A stretch of 64,000 nucleotides of DNA, taken from contig JALJCS010000028.1 of NCBI GenBank assembly GCA_023055355.1, forward strand, positions 4,898,418-4,962,417. The letters run 5' to 3'. Below the pieces are notes generated by a model. It was not told the origin of the DNA, ran no database searches, and saw nothing but the letters and a program-made list of their open reading frames with translations. Positions 11,367 through 22,422 of this stretch are shown in pieces. Source of the stretch: Agelaius tricolor. Its lineage: Eukaryota > Chordata > Aves > Passeriformes > Icteridae. Numbering within the stretch: position 1 is the stretch's first letter; each line of letters opens with the position of its first letter. A program made the translations under genes and the position numbers.

Positions 11367-11975
11367 GTAAAACTTTATATGGCAGTGATGAATTTCTAAA
11401 CAGCAGATATAGAATGGATGCAGTGGATCTTTTTATGGATAAGAAGCCTAGAGCAGGGCTACAGACCTGCATATTTTGAAAATGAAATCTATAATTATTC
11501 TAAAAGGTTGTACACCTCTAATTTAAGACAATGAATTGGTCTATTGTTCATAACAGCTTTTTATGGAAATACTGTTTGTGACATGTTCCTAGAGCTTTCA
11601 CAATTAATGACAGGATGGATGGAAAGTGACTCATTTCTTTATACAGACACCCCTTTTATTTTTTGTTCTTAAAAAGTAATCTACCTCTTTAAAATTTGTA
11701 GTTTAATACTTGTTTGGTGAATTTGTGCCACTTTAACTTTCACTTTCACTATCATTCCCATTTTGTTACATTTCTGTTATGGGGACTTTATGTTGAAATA
11801 TTGTATAAAGCATTTGTAGCAAGTTTAAGAAAATAAAATATTTAAAATTATTTAAATTGTTTTGGACACTTCAATTGTACTATATGTGATTTACATTTTA
11901 CATTAATTTCATTTTGTTTTCATTTTGGGTTGTTGATCTTGGAGCATGTTCCTGTATTAAAGTTTGCTGTTAGGT
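11367..11975 (+). other. PRDM2: 3'UTR-like block, possibly the PRDM2 terminal exon
   Basis: About 600 bp with the look of a vertebrate 3'UTR. It is AU-rich, contains no repeat, and has AATAAA at 11832-11837 followed by a T-rich stretch and ATTAAA at 11956-11961 followed by T/G-rich sequence. A possible acceptor (TTTACACATGCAG) precedes it, and a short open frame ends in TGA at 11479. If the giant exon spliced directly here, the frame would read Arg-stop, the same ending as read-through. Assignment to PRDM2 rests on position and composition only. Confidence 0.4.
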
Positions 11976-14545
11976 ATATTGTTTCTTCTATTGGAGAGTT
12001 GATATAAAGATTATTCTAATGAAAACATTAAAAATTGCAATTTGACATAAAAGTGGGGTTGTCCTTGCTTTTGAATGCTGTAGCCTTGCTGGAGGGCTGT
12101 AAATTGAGGTAAGAGCTGAAGAGGGAGGTTCCTCCTCCATGTGCTCTCCATGCTGTGCTGTGAGCTCCAGTCCCTGGTGTTGCAAGCACTGAGTGACCAA
12201 GCAGATGGAATTATTATTATTATGACACATTTCCTAAAACCAATAAAGTGAACTTTTCAAAAACTTTGGGGGAAAGTTGCCTTTTGTGTGGAAAGCAGAT
12301 GTGCCAAGAAAGAGAAAAGAAAGAGAAAGATAAAGAAAGATAAAGGAAGATAAACCAGTGTTCATCTAGGAGGAGTTCAATGTATCCTTCAGCTGTGTCC
12401 CCCTGGTTCAGTGACATCAATTTGTACCAATTGGCCACTTCTGGCTTAGCCTGAGGATTTTAGGCTTTAATTGTGGACACAGCTGATAAATTGAAATTAT
12501 TTAAATGAAAATTACACTATTTCAACTTCTGATACTATAGTTTTCTGTTTTACTGATATTATAGTTTTTTGGTTTTATATTTTTTAAACTTGTTAAATAG
12601 TTCAATAAGAAAAATACAAATGCAGAGGTATTTTTGGCTCTAGGGAGTTTTGGAATGTTGTATTCCCTTCAAGATGTGTGTTGTGCCTCTTGCAGTCCAG
12701 CTGGAAGCATCTGTGTCCATGTTAGTGTGGCAGTGGGCTGGAGAAATGAGACATTGCTGAGGCTAAACAGCATTTTACAGCAGTCAGATCCTGCACATGC
12801 TCCCAGCTAATCCAGTAGTAAGTTACTGTTTTATGGAGTTGTCCATTCAAATTAATGCTTCTGTCTGAATGAGACTTTTTGCTAAGAAGCCCCAGTTTAT
12901 TTTTCCATGTGGGATGTCATTCCTTGGATGTTCTGTCTATAACAGCATTGTCCCTGCAGTTTGGATGGTGGGGGAAGAGCTGATGGGATGATGCAGAGCT
13001 CCCAACATTCAGGGGGTGTTTTTGCACTCCCTGCAGTTTGGGATTTGCACCACAGTGGAAGAGGTGAATCCTTGGTCTCCTTACACCAGGGAGCTGGGGG
13101 GAAGCCACAGTGGAGGTTTCCACTCTGGATTAGGTTTTACTCTCTTTACCCAAGGGAAAATACTGTTTTACATACTCAGTGTTGTATTTTGAGGTTTTAT
13201 CAGAAAAAGGAAACATGGAAAAAGTGAAGATTTACAGTCTGGAGATTGCAGAGGATGGGACATAAACTTGGTTCATTGTTTCCAATCTTTACTGACAAAG
13301 GAAATATCACTTGGAGTTTGCTCTTGCTGCAGTCTGGGTATTTCAGTCACCTTGTAAGGATTTATTGGCCATGTGTAGCAGTGAACTGATGGTGAGTAAA
13401 CCAGCCTCATTCTTTAATATCATGGCAGAAATCCTTTTGCCATTTTATGTGTGGTGTCTCTGCTGTGATGTTAAATCCTTTGGGTCCCAAGGATGTGCCA
13501 CACTGAGATGTTCACCTGTGCTCACCAATTTATCAGAGAAATGCTGGGTGATGGAGATCTCCAAATGAGAAATGATCATCAAAGGGTTTCAGTCCTAAAC
13601 AAGTGACTCATCACAAACAGAAATGTGCAGCTTTCATAGTCACTATTGCAATTGCATCTCATCTGCATAATTGAATTTCTCTGGCTTTTATAGCTGCCTC
13701 TGTATGATCTGAAGCAACAATAAAGCTGTAACAGAGCCCACAGAGTGCTGACACGTCTTGAAATGCATCCAGACAGGCAATGAAAACAATTTACCTTGTG
13801 CTGTTTACAGAGCCCAAGTGACACGCTGGGCGAGATCAAATGAGGGTTGCTTTAATAAAAACAGAGGTGCTGGGGTTGTTGTGGAGAGGCAGATCTGACA
13901 GGCTGTGTTTTCCTTTCCTTGTTTTCCATTTCCCAGTTTGCTGGCAGGCATGGGAAGCACCTTGTGGCACAGCTGGGCTGTGTTCAGTGCTGGGTGTTAG
14001 AGCCAGGCCCCTCCTGCCCTCCAAGCTCCTCAGCCCCGGTGGGAGCTGCCCAGGGGATTCAGGCTGGGCTGGTTCTGCTGCTCTGCTTGGTCAGCATTTT
14101 GTGTTGCAAGGCTGATATTTAAAATTCTAGTTTGGTTCCTGATGATTTTCTTTGGGGAGATGTCATAGAGTTTGATGTCTAAATGTTCAATATTGAATGC
14201 AAATAGGAATAGCATTCACTTCATTTGCTGTGGTTTGTGACTTCATTTCCAAAATTATGGGCTCAGCTCCAGGTTTTTACTGGAGTTGGGTTTAGCCAAG
14301 GAGCTGAATTGCTAGAGACAGACAAATAGCTTGTGAATGGCCTTAAAAAGAGAACTTAGAGGACCTTACATACTAATTCTGGCTTTTATTTACTGGATGT
14401 GATCTCGTGAGTCACATGATGATGGAGTTCTGCTCATGATGAAAAGGAGCTAAACAATAGATTTTGAACAAGCCCATGCTGGGTTGGAGCTGAGCTTTTG
14501 TGGTAAGTCTGTGATGAGAGAGGGGTGAACTTCCACATCTATTTA
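11976..14545. other. Intergenic or intronic DNA, no feature recognised
   Basis: Moderately AT-rich unique sequence. A GA-rich run at 12305-12352 and short ATT repeats near 12210 are the only low-complexity parts. Open frames are short and random. Confidence 0.5.
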
Positions 14546-14546
14546 A

Positions 14547-14721
14547 TGAAACTTTTGTTATCATTCTTCTTCTTGCTTGCTAGCCTTCTGATGAAATCCT
14601 TTCTTCTATTCTTTTAGTAGAGTTTTAATATATATCATAAAAGAATAAATCAACCTTCTGAAACATGGAGTCAGATCCTCATCTCTTCCCTCTTCCTGGG
14701 ACCCCTGTGAACACCACCACA
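14547..14721 (+). mobile_element. LTR family A, 3' fragment
   Basis: It aligns by eye with the end of the family A LTRs at 39401 and 39996: the CCTTCTGATG segment, TTTAGTAGAGTTTTA, an AATAAATCAACCTTCTGA polyadenylation region, and CATGGAGTCAGATCCTCATC to a terminal CACCACA. The 5' half is missing or unrecognisable. Confidence 0.7.
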
Positions 14722-14726
14722 GCACA

Positions 14727-14784
14727 GGTTGGACTCATGGCCTTGGAGGTCTTTTCCAACCTCAGTGAGTCTGTGATTCCTTCT
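14727..14784 (+). mobile_element. CR1 tail fragment
   Basis: GGTTGGACTCATGG, then GAGGTCTTTTCCAACCTCAG, ending GATTCC. This is the CR1 3' tail in forward orientation, directly after an LTR fragment. Confidence 0.75.
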
Positions 14785-14814
14785 GCAGTTCAGGCAGTGC
14801 TGCTCAGCAAAGTT

Positions 14815-15085
14815 CAATCACAGAATCACAGAATGAAGAGGTTGGAAGAGACCTCTGAGATCATTGAGCCCAACCTATGCCCCAACACCTCAACCAGGCT
14901 ATAGCACCAAGTGCCATGTCCAGGCTTTTCTAAACACATCCAGAGATGGTGATTCTGCCACCTCTCTGGGAAGAGCATTCCAGTACTTTATTATTCTTTT
15001 GGTGAAAAATTTCCTCCTAATATCCAACCTGTACCTTCCCTGACATAGCTTGAGACTGTGTCCTCTAATGCTTGTGTAAATGCCA
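14815..15085 (-). mobile_element. CR1 LINE 3' fragment
   Basis: It starts AATCACAGAATCACAGAATG (tail repeats), followed by GGTTGGAAGAGACCTCTGAGATCATTGAG and a conserved body with CCACCTCTCTGGGAAG and TTTCCTCCTAATATCCAACCT. This is a CR1 subfamily in reverse orientation, about 270 bp. Confidence 0.9.
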
Positions 15086-18000
15086 GGACTTTTTCAGGGA
15101 AGGGATTTTGTTGGGAATGCAGAGCTCATTCCCAGGCCCAGGCCTGTGCATAGCCCCAGTGACTCAGTGAGGAATTTCTGGAGTTTTTCTTTTAGGTGTC
15201 GAGATCTCAGCATTGCAGTGTGGAAGGAGGTGGGGAGATGAGAAATAATGAATTCTTACATCACTGAGCTGCTTTGAAGAGTTTCACACTCAAACTCCAC
15301 AGTCACTGGAATTTGAAGTTGTATTCTGTTCATTATGGCAAATTCAGCATGTCCCTCATCTGCCTTTTGAAGTCAACACACACTTTTTTCTGTGGTTTCT
15401 TTGTTATGTAATGAGATGTGCAGGACTGAGGGCTCAGCCTTGTTCTGCTGCTCCCCAGCAACCCTTTGGAACTCTTTTGGTGCCACCATTTCTCTATAAA
15501 GCTAAATAAAATAAACTACAGCATTCCCTAAGTGTAATGAAAGTTTTCTCATCCTGTTAGGAATGTGATTATTAGATACAAGCTTTTTATCAAATCACAT
15601 GACCTGACTGTATAGAAGATGAATTTGAGTACTTCTGGTTTTAATCCCAAATTTTTTACCTTTTGGCTTGCAAAATACTCTGTGTGCCACTTTAAAAGGG
15701 CAGGAAGACACATTGCTGACATGATACTGTTCATCTAAATTTATTATTGATTTACACCAAGATTTCTTAAGTGACCAAGACTCTGAGCTCAACTTGAAGC
15801 ACCTTCAAGGCAACTGAAGGAGCTCAGAGCTGGATTCCTGCTCAAGTGGCTACTTTAGGTCACTGGTTGCTTTTGAAAATAATCACCATTTTACTAAAAT
15901 ATTAAACTTTAATACATTCATTTTAAAGCCCCCCAGGTGAGCTTAGGCATGGTGTGAGATTTTTTCCCCTGTTGGTTTGGTGTTCATCAGCCCAGTTCCT
16001 TGTGATCCACGGGGAGTGGAACTGAGCCAGCCATGAAGAACCTGAAAGTGCAGAGCAGGGGTGAAACAAAGCAGTTTGGGAGCTCCTGTGGGGAGCAGTG
16101 CTGCTGTAAAGGATTCAGTCTTTGAAGCACTGTGGTGGAGAGTGCTGTGAGGTGTCTTCTTGGAAGTCTAGAATGCAAAGGATCTCAAGAACAGGTTTTT
16201 CCAGTTTAGATTCATGAAAAGCCTGACCATAATATTCATGTTCTGTGAAGGAAAGATAAAATCCTGACCTGCTCCAGCTCTTTCCCTGCTTTCATGAATA
16301 AACACACACAATTCTCAAAAAATTAAGCTCCTTTTTGCTTTCTGCTGCTTCCCCATTTTCTGTACATCCCTTTCAACAAAACTTTCAACAAAACCTTTTT
16401 GTCTTGAGAAACACTTTGTTCCACTGAAAGAGACAAACAAAGGTCTTGTCCTTAGTGGGTGATGTTTTTATGTTTTTCCAAGTCCTTGTTTTGTGTATTT
16501 ATTTCCCATTAAGCAAAGTGCTGCTGCCAGGGAGTCCATTGCAGTCAGGGGAGCAGGGCTGTGGTTTAATCTCACTGAGAGCAGAAAGCCCAGAAATGGA
16601 ATTTATCCACCCCTGAACCTTCTTGCTTCCCCTCTGGCCTGTGAAATTACTCAGCCTAATTCTGTAAAACCAAGAATTTGGCCCTAAACATCCACATTTC
16701 TATTTTTTTTTTTTCCTAAGCAGTCAATGATTTGTGTCATTTTAGATATTCTTTAATTTCAGATTAGGAAACACTTGATAGAATAAGTTCCTGTCATGCT
16801 GATTGTTAAATGTAATGTGGAATGTGCGTGTGTCTGTAATTTTGGAGCATATCCTTGGGGTTATTCTAGATTATAGAGTATAATCCTTGTAGGGAAAAAA
16901 CCACTTTAATTGAGGTAAAAATGTGAACCTAAATCACCTGAATTTTTCCCAGAAACTGCCATGACTTTGTTCACTGAATTTCCCAGGTGGGACTGGCACC
17001 CACCTTGGATCATTGCAGCCTTCATGCCCACAGATACCACGGTTTATTTCTCTGGGACATTTCTAGAGAATTAAACCAGCAACCCAGGAGAATGTTAATT
17101 GAAGGAGTGTGGTAGAAGACAAACTAATTTGAATAAAAAATACCAAATGTATTTTGGGAATGTCTCAGGGAAGGGGGTGTGTGAGGATTTGGCATTTTTC
17201 CTGGCCTTTGAGTTTGTGTCTGCTGCTCATGGCAAGGCTGATGGGGAAGCCTGGCAAGGGATATGGAAGTAGGAACTTGGTTTGGACAAATTCAATATTC
17301 AGGAGACAATTTAACCTGTGACAGTAATGAGGGTGGTGTGGGAATCTTCCTTTGTTCAGTGCTCTGCTTTAAGGCTGCAGATTTTCTGAGTGACCTTGGC
17401 AAATCCCTTTCCACCTGGCTCTGTTCTGGATCTGAAAATCTGGGATTATGGTACTGACTCACACTACAGAACACTTTCAGATTTGAGGATGGAAAACTTG
17501 AAGAGCTGTGATTTAGTGTATTTTATATTTTAGGGAGTCTCACCAAATTGGGTGATTTATCTCTTCTAATTTAGGTGTGCTCTCAGTTGTGAGAGAGCCT
17601 GTAAAAAATAGCCTCATTTAACTTCTGGGTCAGCTTTAATTTATGGAATAGCTGGTGCATCTACCAAACTATTTAGTTTGGTTTTAAATTCCTTAGCTGA
17701 CAGAGAAAACTTTGTGCACACAAATCCTTTCTGCTACCTGATATCTGGGCCTTTTTTCCTTACAAGCAGAGTATGTTTTCTGTTGCTATTCTTTATTTTT
17801 AATGATTTTTTTCCTGGCTGGGGACTGTTGCCAGCAGTGGTTCTGCAGAGCTGGGGTAGCCTGGGCTGGGCACAGGGTGTGAGGGGCTGGGAGCAGCCCT
17901 TGCCCCTTCCCATGGGACCATCCCTCAGCACAGGCTGTGAATTCCTTTTCTCTGCCTGTCTCCAGTTACCCAGGGCTGAGATGGTGAAAGCAGGTGCAAA

Positions 18001-18394
18001 GTGACAGGGACTAAAATAGCAATTTCAACCACAGCTCCTAATGCAGCAGGGGGATCTCAGCTCCCCTCCCTCTCAGAGAACAGCTCCCCTTGTCCAAATC
18101 ATCCCCAAATCCCAGCTCTTCTCTAAGCAGGCTCTTAAATGAGAGTTCTGCACCCACTGCAGGTGAGTGTTGGGACAAGGGAGGCCCTGGTTCCTGTGAA
18201 ACTCCATTTCAACTCTCTCCAGCTTTGGCACAGCAGACAGGGCTGTGCTTTTGGAGCACTATGGAAGGGCAGCACTAACAACTCCATATGAAACTCAATT
18301 TCATTTTCTATTTGGAAAATAAATCCTTTTCTATCTCATTCTCTGATCCTCAGCTTCCAAATAACAAGCCATGTTATTGGCTTTAAAGCTTGAG
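15086..18394. other. Intergenic or intronic DNA, no feature recognised
   Basis: Unique, moderately AT-rich sequence with short random open frames. No splice-bounded coding segment or repeat array was seen. Confidence 0.5.
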
Positions 18395-18600
18395 GAAATA
18401 AGGGGTGAAAGATTGTGGAATTTTGGAGTAGTTTGGCACCTTAAAACCCATCTCTTTCCACCCTTCATGGGCAGGGACACCTTCCACTGGCCCAGGCTGC
18501 TCCAGGCCCCACCCAACGTGGCCTTGGACACTTCCACAGCTTCTCTGGGCACCCTGTGCCACCCTCACAGGAAAGAATTTCTTCCTAATGTCTGATCAGG
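18395..18600 (-). mobile_element. CR1 LINE 3' fragment
   Basis: A diverged copy containing CTTTCCACCC-CATGGGCAGGGACACCTTCCACTGGCCCAGGCTGCTCC, TTCTCTGGGCACCCTGTGCC and GAATTTCTTCCTAATGTCT, all characteristic of avian CR1 in reverse orientation. Confidence 0.85.
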
Positions 18601-20039
18601 GTGTGCATTTGAAAGTCTAGGACAGATTTTCCCTGATATTTTGTCTCTTTGGATTTGAGCTTTTAACATTTTTTTCTTTAGGTTTCCCATAGGATGTAGA
18701 CCCTGCCTCACTGCCTGCAAGAGCACACAGATGTCATTGATTAGAAAAGAACTTTAAGCAGTCATAATTAATATTTTGACAGAAAGCACTACTTACATGG
18801 AGACATTCTAAACAGAAATAAACTAAAATTTCCCTCTTCTAGTTATAGTAAAAATCTGAAGCCAAACAAACTAAACTTATTTTGGATATTCTGCTGTTTC
18901 CCTTGGTAACAGTCCTTATATGGACCAACAAAAATCTGGCTGTTGTTGACCTCCCCATTGCCACTTTCTGGTTCTTCCACATTGGCTGAAGGTTCAGGAT
19001 TGAATTCAGAAAGGCTGGAGTGGATGATTTACATAGAACAATAACAAAACTTTTGGCAGGCAATTTTAACCACCAATTTTAATTTGAAAATAATTGAATT
19101 GCTTGCTTTTCAAAATTTCTGTGGTTTGGGTTTTCTGTTGTAATGGAAAGTTTTGCACTTCTTTATGTCCAACTTGCAGTTGCATTGTGTGTAAGGACAA
19201 ACTGAAATCTCCTTTAAAGGGTGTGTATTGAACTCTAAAAATAACCCAGAGAGAAACCTGGCTTTGAACTTTTTTTAGACATGTTGCTGTGTAAGAAAAT
19301 GATATTTCAAAAGATGTTCCCTTGGAAGAACATAAGGGCTTTGGTTTGGTCAGAATTTTGAAGAATTTGCCTTGGGAAGGAAGGTGTGTAATTACCTATG
19401 GGGTGCACAGGTGTGAGGCAAAGCAGACAAGTTTGTGCATGATGGCAAAAGGTGCTGGATTTAAAAACAAAAAAAACAGGGGATTTTTTTGAATCTTTTA
19501 GGGTATGGAAGTTTGGCTTCATTTGAACTGAATTGTATGTCTAGAATAGGGCAGAAGCAGTTGGACTTCCCTTGCTTTGAGTCATGTTTTCAGGCTTTCT
19601 TCTTGAAATCACAGTCAACTGAGGCATAGAATTAAAATGTTACAGTAAAAATCTCCGATTTTCACTTTCACTTTGGGACTCTTAGTTTAAAATATGAAGT
19701 GCAATAAAGGCACAGCTGTGCCCTGTATTGTCAATTCTGTCAGTGCAATCATGACAGGAGTGCTCTGCCAACTTGGACCTGGGGAGAAATGACCAGGTAT
19801 GTGCTCTGATAAAGTAAAATTCCTTCTCCAAAAATATGTATTTTAAACCTGATGTGGAGTGTTCTGAGCGAATGGAACGTGATTCTTCTGGTTTCTGGTG
19901 TAGCTGTGGCTTTGTCTGTCCCCAGTGGGTCTGGGGCACGGGGTGGGAGCCTGGACTCCCTTCCCGTTGACATTTTTCTGTTTCCTGCTTAAATAAACTC
20001 ACAGGGTAAGTTCAGAACAAGGCAAAAATACCCTCTTAC
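18601..20039. other. No feature recognised
   Basis: Unique sequence; only short open frames with no splice support. Confidence 0.45.
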
Positions 20040-20264
20040 CTTCCGAAGTGGCTCTTGGTGCTTGCAGTGAGGGTGGAATGTCGTTTTCCTTTCTCGTGGC
20101 TTGCTAAAGCACGACTCTGCTTTGGTCTGTGCCCGCTCCCTGATGCTCTTCTGCCTCTTCGCACATTGCAGGCTCCGCATGGCCTCTAGATGTCCCTCCT
20201 CATCCTCGCACAGCCCCAGCAGCAGGCAGTGCAAGAAATCCAGCTCCAGCTCATCCCACTTCTT
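20040..20264 (-). CDS. Unidentified 75-codon exon-like open frame
   Basis: On the minus strand this 225-nt segment has 75 codons without a stop. It is preceded by CTATTCCTAG (acceptor-like) and followed by GGAAG|GTAAGA (donor-like). Both ends fall on codon boundaries, and an in-frame TAG immediately precedes it, so coding would require splicing. The predicted peptide is charged and protein-like: a WDELELDF start, a leucine/cysteine-rich stretch, an acidic EDEEGHLEAM segment and a basic Lys/Arg-rich second half with several Cys and His. I do not recognise the family. It lies directly beside a D-type LTR-like segment (20283-20620), so it may be the remains of retroviral or captured sequence, or an exon of an unannotated gene. 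Confidence 0.3.
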
Positions 20265-20282
20265 CTAGGAATAGACCCCGGG

Positions 20283-20620
20283 CATGTCTGACCAAAGCAG
20301 GTACAGCTATCGATGATAATTTGTCCCTGACGAAGGAGGAAATGATGAGGAGGGCTCCATCTTATCAAAAGGCTAATTCATTACTTTATTATACTGTATT
20401 ATACTGTATTATTCTATACCATATTACACTATATACTTTATTATACTGTATTATTCTATATTATACTGTATTATTCTATATTATATTACACTATATTACA
20501 TTAATCTAAACGGAATCTGCCAAGCTCTCAACTCTGCACACACTGCACAGAATCTCATCACTGTCAGCTGATGGGCTTGGGCAAATCAGTGACCCAGCCC
20601 CAGGTATTGGTGAGGCTGAG
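20283..20620 (-). mobile_element. LTR-like segment, family D, with AT microsatellite
   Basis: CCCTGACGAAGGAGGAAATGATGAGG, then AGGCTAATTCATTACTTTATTATACTG and ATCTAAACGGAATCTGC through CAGAATCTCATCACTGTCAGC aligns by eye with the older element split at 47196-47311 and 47724-48040. Boundaries are not defined. The strand is assigned by analogy with the reverse-oriented family A copies. Confidence 0.55.
20382..20508. repeat. AT-rich (TTATACTGTA)n-type array
   Basis: Imperfect repeats of TTATACTGTATTATTCTATA units within the LTR-like element. Confidence 0.85.
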
Positions 20621-22368
20621 CTGATTTTCTGTTGGTTTCAACAAGACACTGTTTTCTGCTTCTTCATTTTCCCATTAACTTTCAGATAATAATCTCCTTT
20701 ATACTGATGGAACAGCTAAGGAACAGGATACTTTACATGTGTAAAGCTAAAGGTGACAATGAGTACCAACAAAATTAAGACATTGCAGCTTTAAGTTTAT
20801 TCTTTCTTAAAACCATTCAAAAAACAACATTTGAGGGAATAGTTGGTAAAATTCTGAGGTTTGCTATCTCCTGAATAATGGGGATGGTTGCTAATGAATG
20901 TTAATATCTCTAGCTGTCTCAGATCATTTAGTTGTGGTCCAAATCCAAGCAAAATTAAATCATGGGTGTCTCTTTGATGTACAGTGGTCACTGAAAGATT
21001 TGCCCTGCTTCCAGCTCCATAGAACATGGAACTGTGACTCCTTAAGCTATTTCTGCTTAAATTCCACTCTCTGTGTATTTTCAGGTACCAGAAACTTCTG
21101 ACTGGAAAAGGGGAGGTGAAGCAATCCTCAAGCATTTCCCTCTCCTGCTTTGCTCAGATGAGGTGAGATGGGTTCCTCAGCAGACAGCGGGGACAGTGGC
21201 TTCTGCTGGAAGTGCTGATGTGCTTCTGTCATCCCAGCCTTCCTTGCCAGGGAGGGAGCACAGAGCAGGTTCCTGCCTCTCCAGAGAGTGCTGGGGCCAG
21301 GGTGATGTCCCCCAGTGCATGGAGCCCACGTGCCAGCCTGGAGAACAGCCTGGAGAAGGGTTCAGGCATCTGCAGGCAAAGGACTCCTGCTCAGAGGGTG
21401 GGTGGCTCTGGGTGAGTTTCTCTTTCTGGGAGAACACAGAGGGTTTAACATACTATGCAATTAAATTCTCAAAAGACTGTTACATCCTTTTAGTTTCTGC
21501 TTTCCATCCTAACGGGTAAAGAACTGGGCATCCCACAAAAGGGGGAGTGGTAGGGGGTCCTGAGGTCTCCACATGGGAAGCCTGTGGGTACCCCAGGCTC
21601 CTGACTTTGTGCCATTAGCTTTAAGGGGCAGATGCTGTTGCTTCTGAAGTGCATCAGGACACGTGGGTTTTGTTACATGATCCCTGGGAAATGCACTGAC
21701 AGCCCAGCTCCATGAAGGGACAAACATCCATTTCTCAAAAGCTGCCATACCTTGTGTTGCCAGTCTGGTACTGTTCAGAGCCAGGATTTATTGATTCATT
21801 TAGGGACAGTATCAAACACAGGTGTTGCTGTGCAGGATCAGGCCAGACTTGTCCTTAAACATAACATTTGTCCTTAAATAGAGCACCTGTGTTTGTGTCT
21901 CTGGAACATGTGTTTGTTTTCAGGGGTGCTGAACAGAGGCCATCCCTGAGGACAGCCAGTAAAGACTAATTCCAGAAACACACAGGTCAGCTGATAAAAT
22001 GCAGGGCAGAAAGGTCTCTTACCTCTTCCTGTCCCCACATGGGGTCAGTCACACCCAGCTGCATCATCTGCCAGTTCTGGGCAGAACTTCTGCCCCATTC
22101 ACCCGTGAGGTGAAGGTTCCTTCTGCCAACACGTGATTTTCCATGATCCCTGCTAGTGTAGCATCCAGGTTTGGAACTTTTTAAGGAGGCCAAAGGGGTT
22201 GATTGTTGTATTTCCTTCTTGTTTCAGTCAGTTTATTCCTGTTCTTGACTTTGCACTCCACACAGAAAAGCACAGATCTGTGTATGCACACGTTAGTTAG
22301 GAAGAAACAAGTGCCCGGTTGATATTCCTCCCCACCACCCTGAAAAAGTCAAAGAAAGGATCAATTTT
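20621..22368. other. No feature recognised
   Basis: Unique sequence. Open frames around 21073-21519 have no splice or homology support. Confidence 0.45.
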
Positions 22369-22422
22369 ATATATATATCTTCATATATAGATATATATAT
22401 ATGACAGATAAAAATATATATG
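22369..22422. repeat. (TA)n-rich microsatellite
   Basis: TATATATATCTTCATATATAGATATATATATATG and further TATA runs. Confidence 0.85.

Noticed and set aside
21073..21519. 148-codon plus-strand frame preceded by TATTTTCAG
   Set aside because: I tested it as the missing PRDM2 last exon; the peptide does not resemble it and there is no other support.
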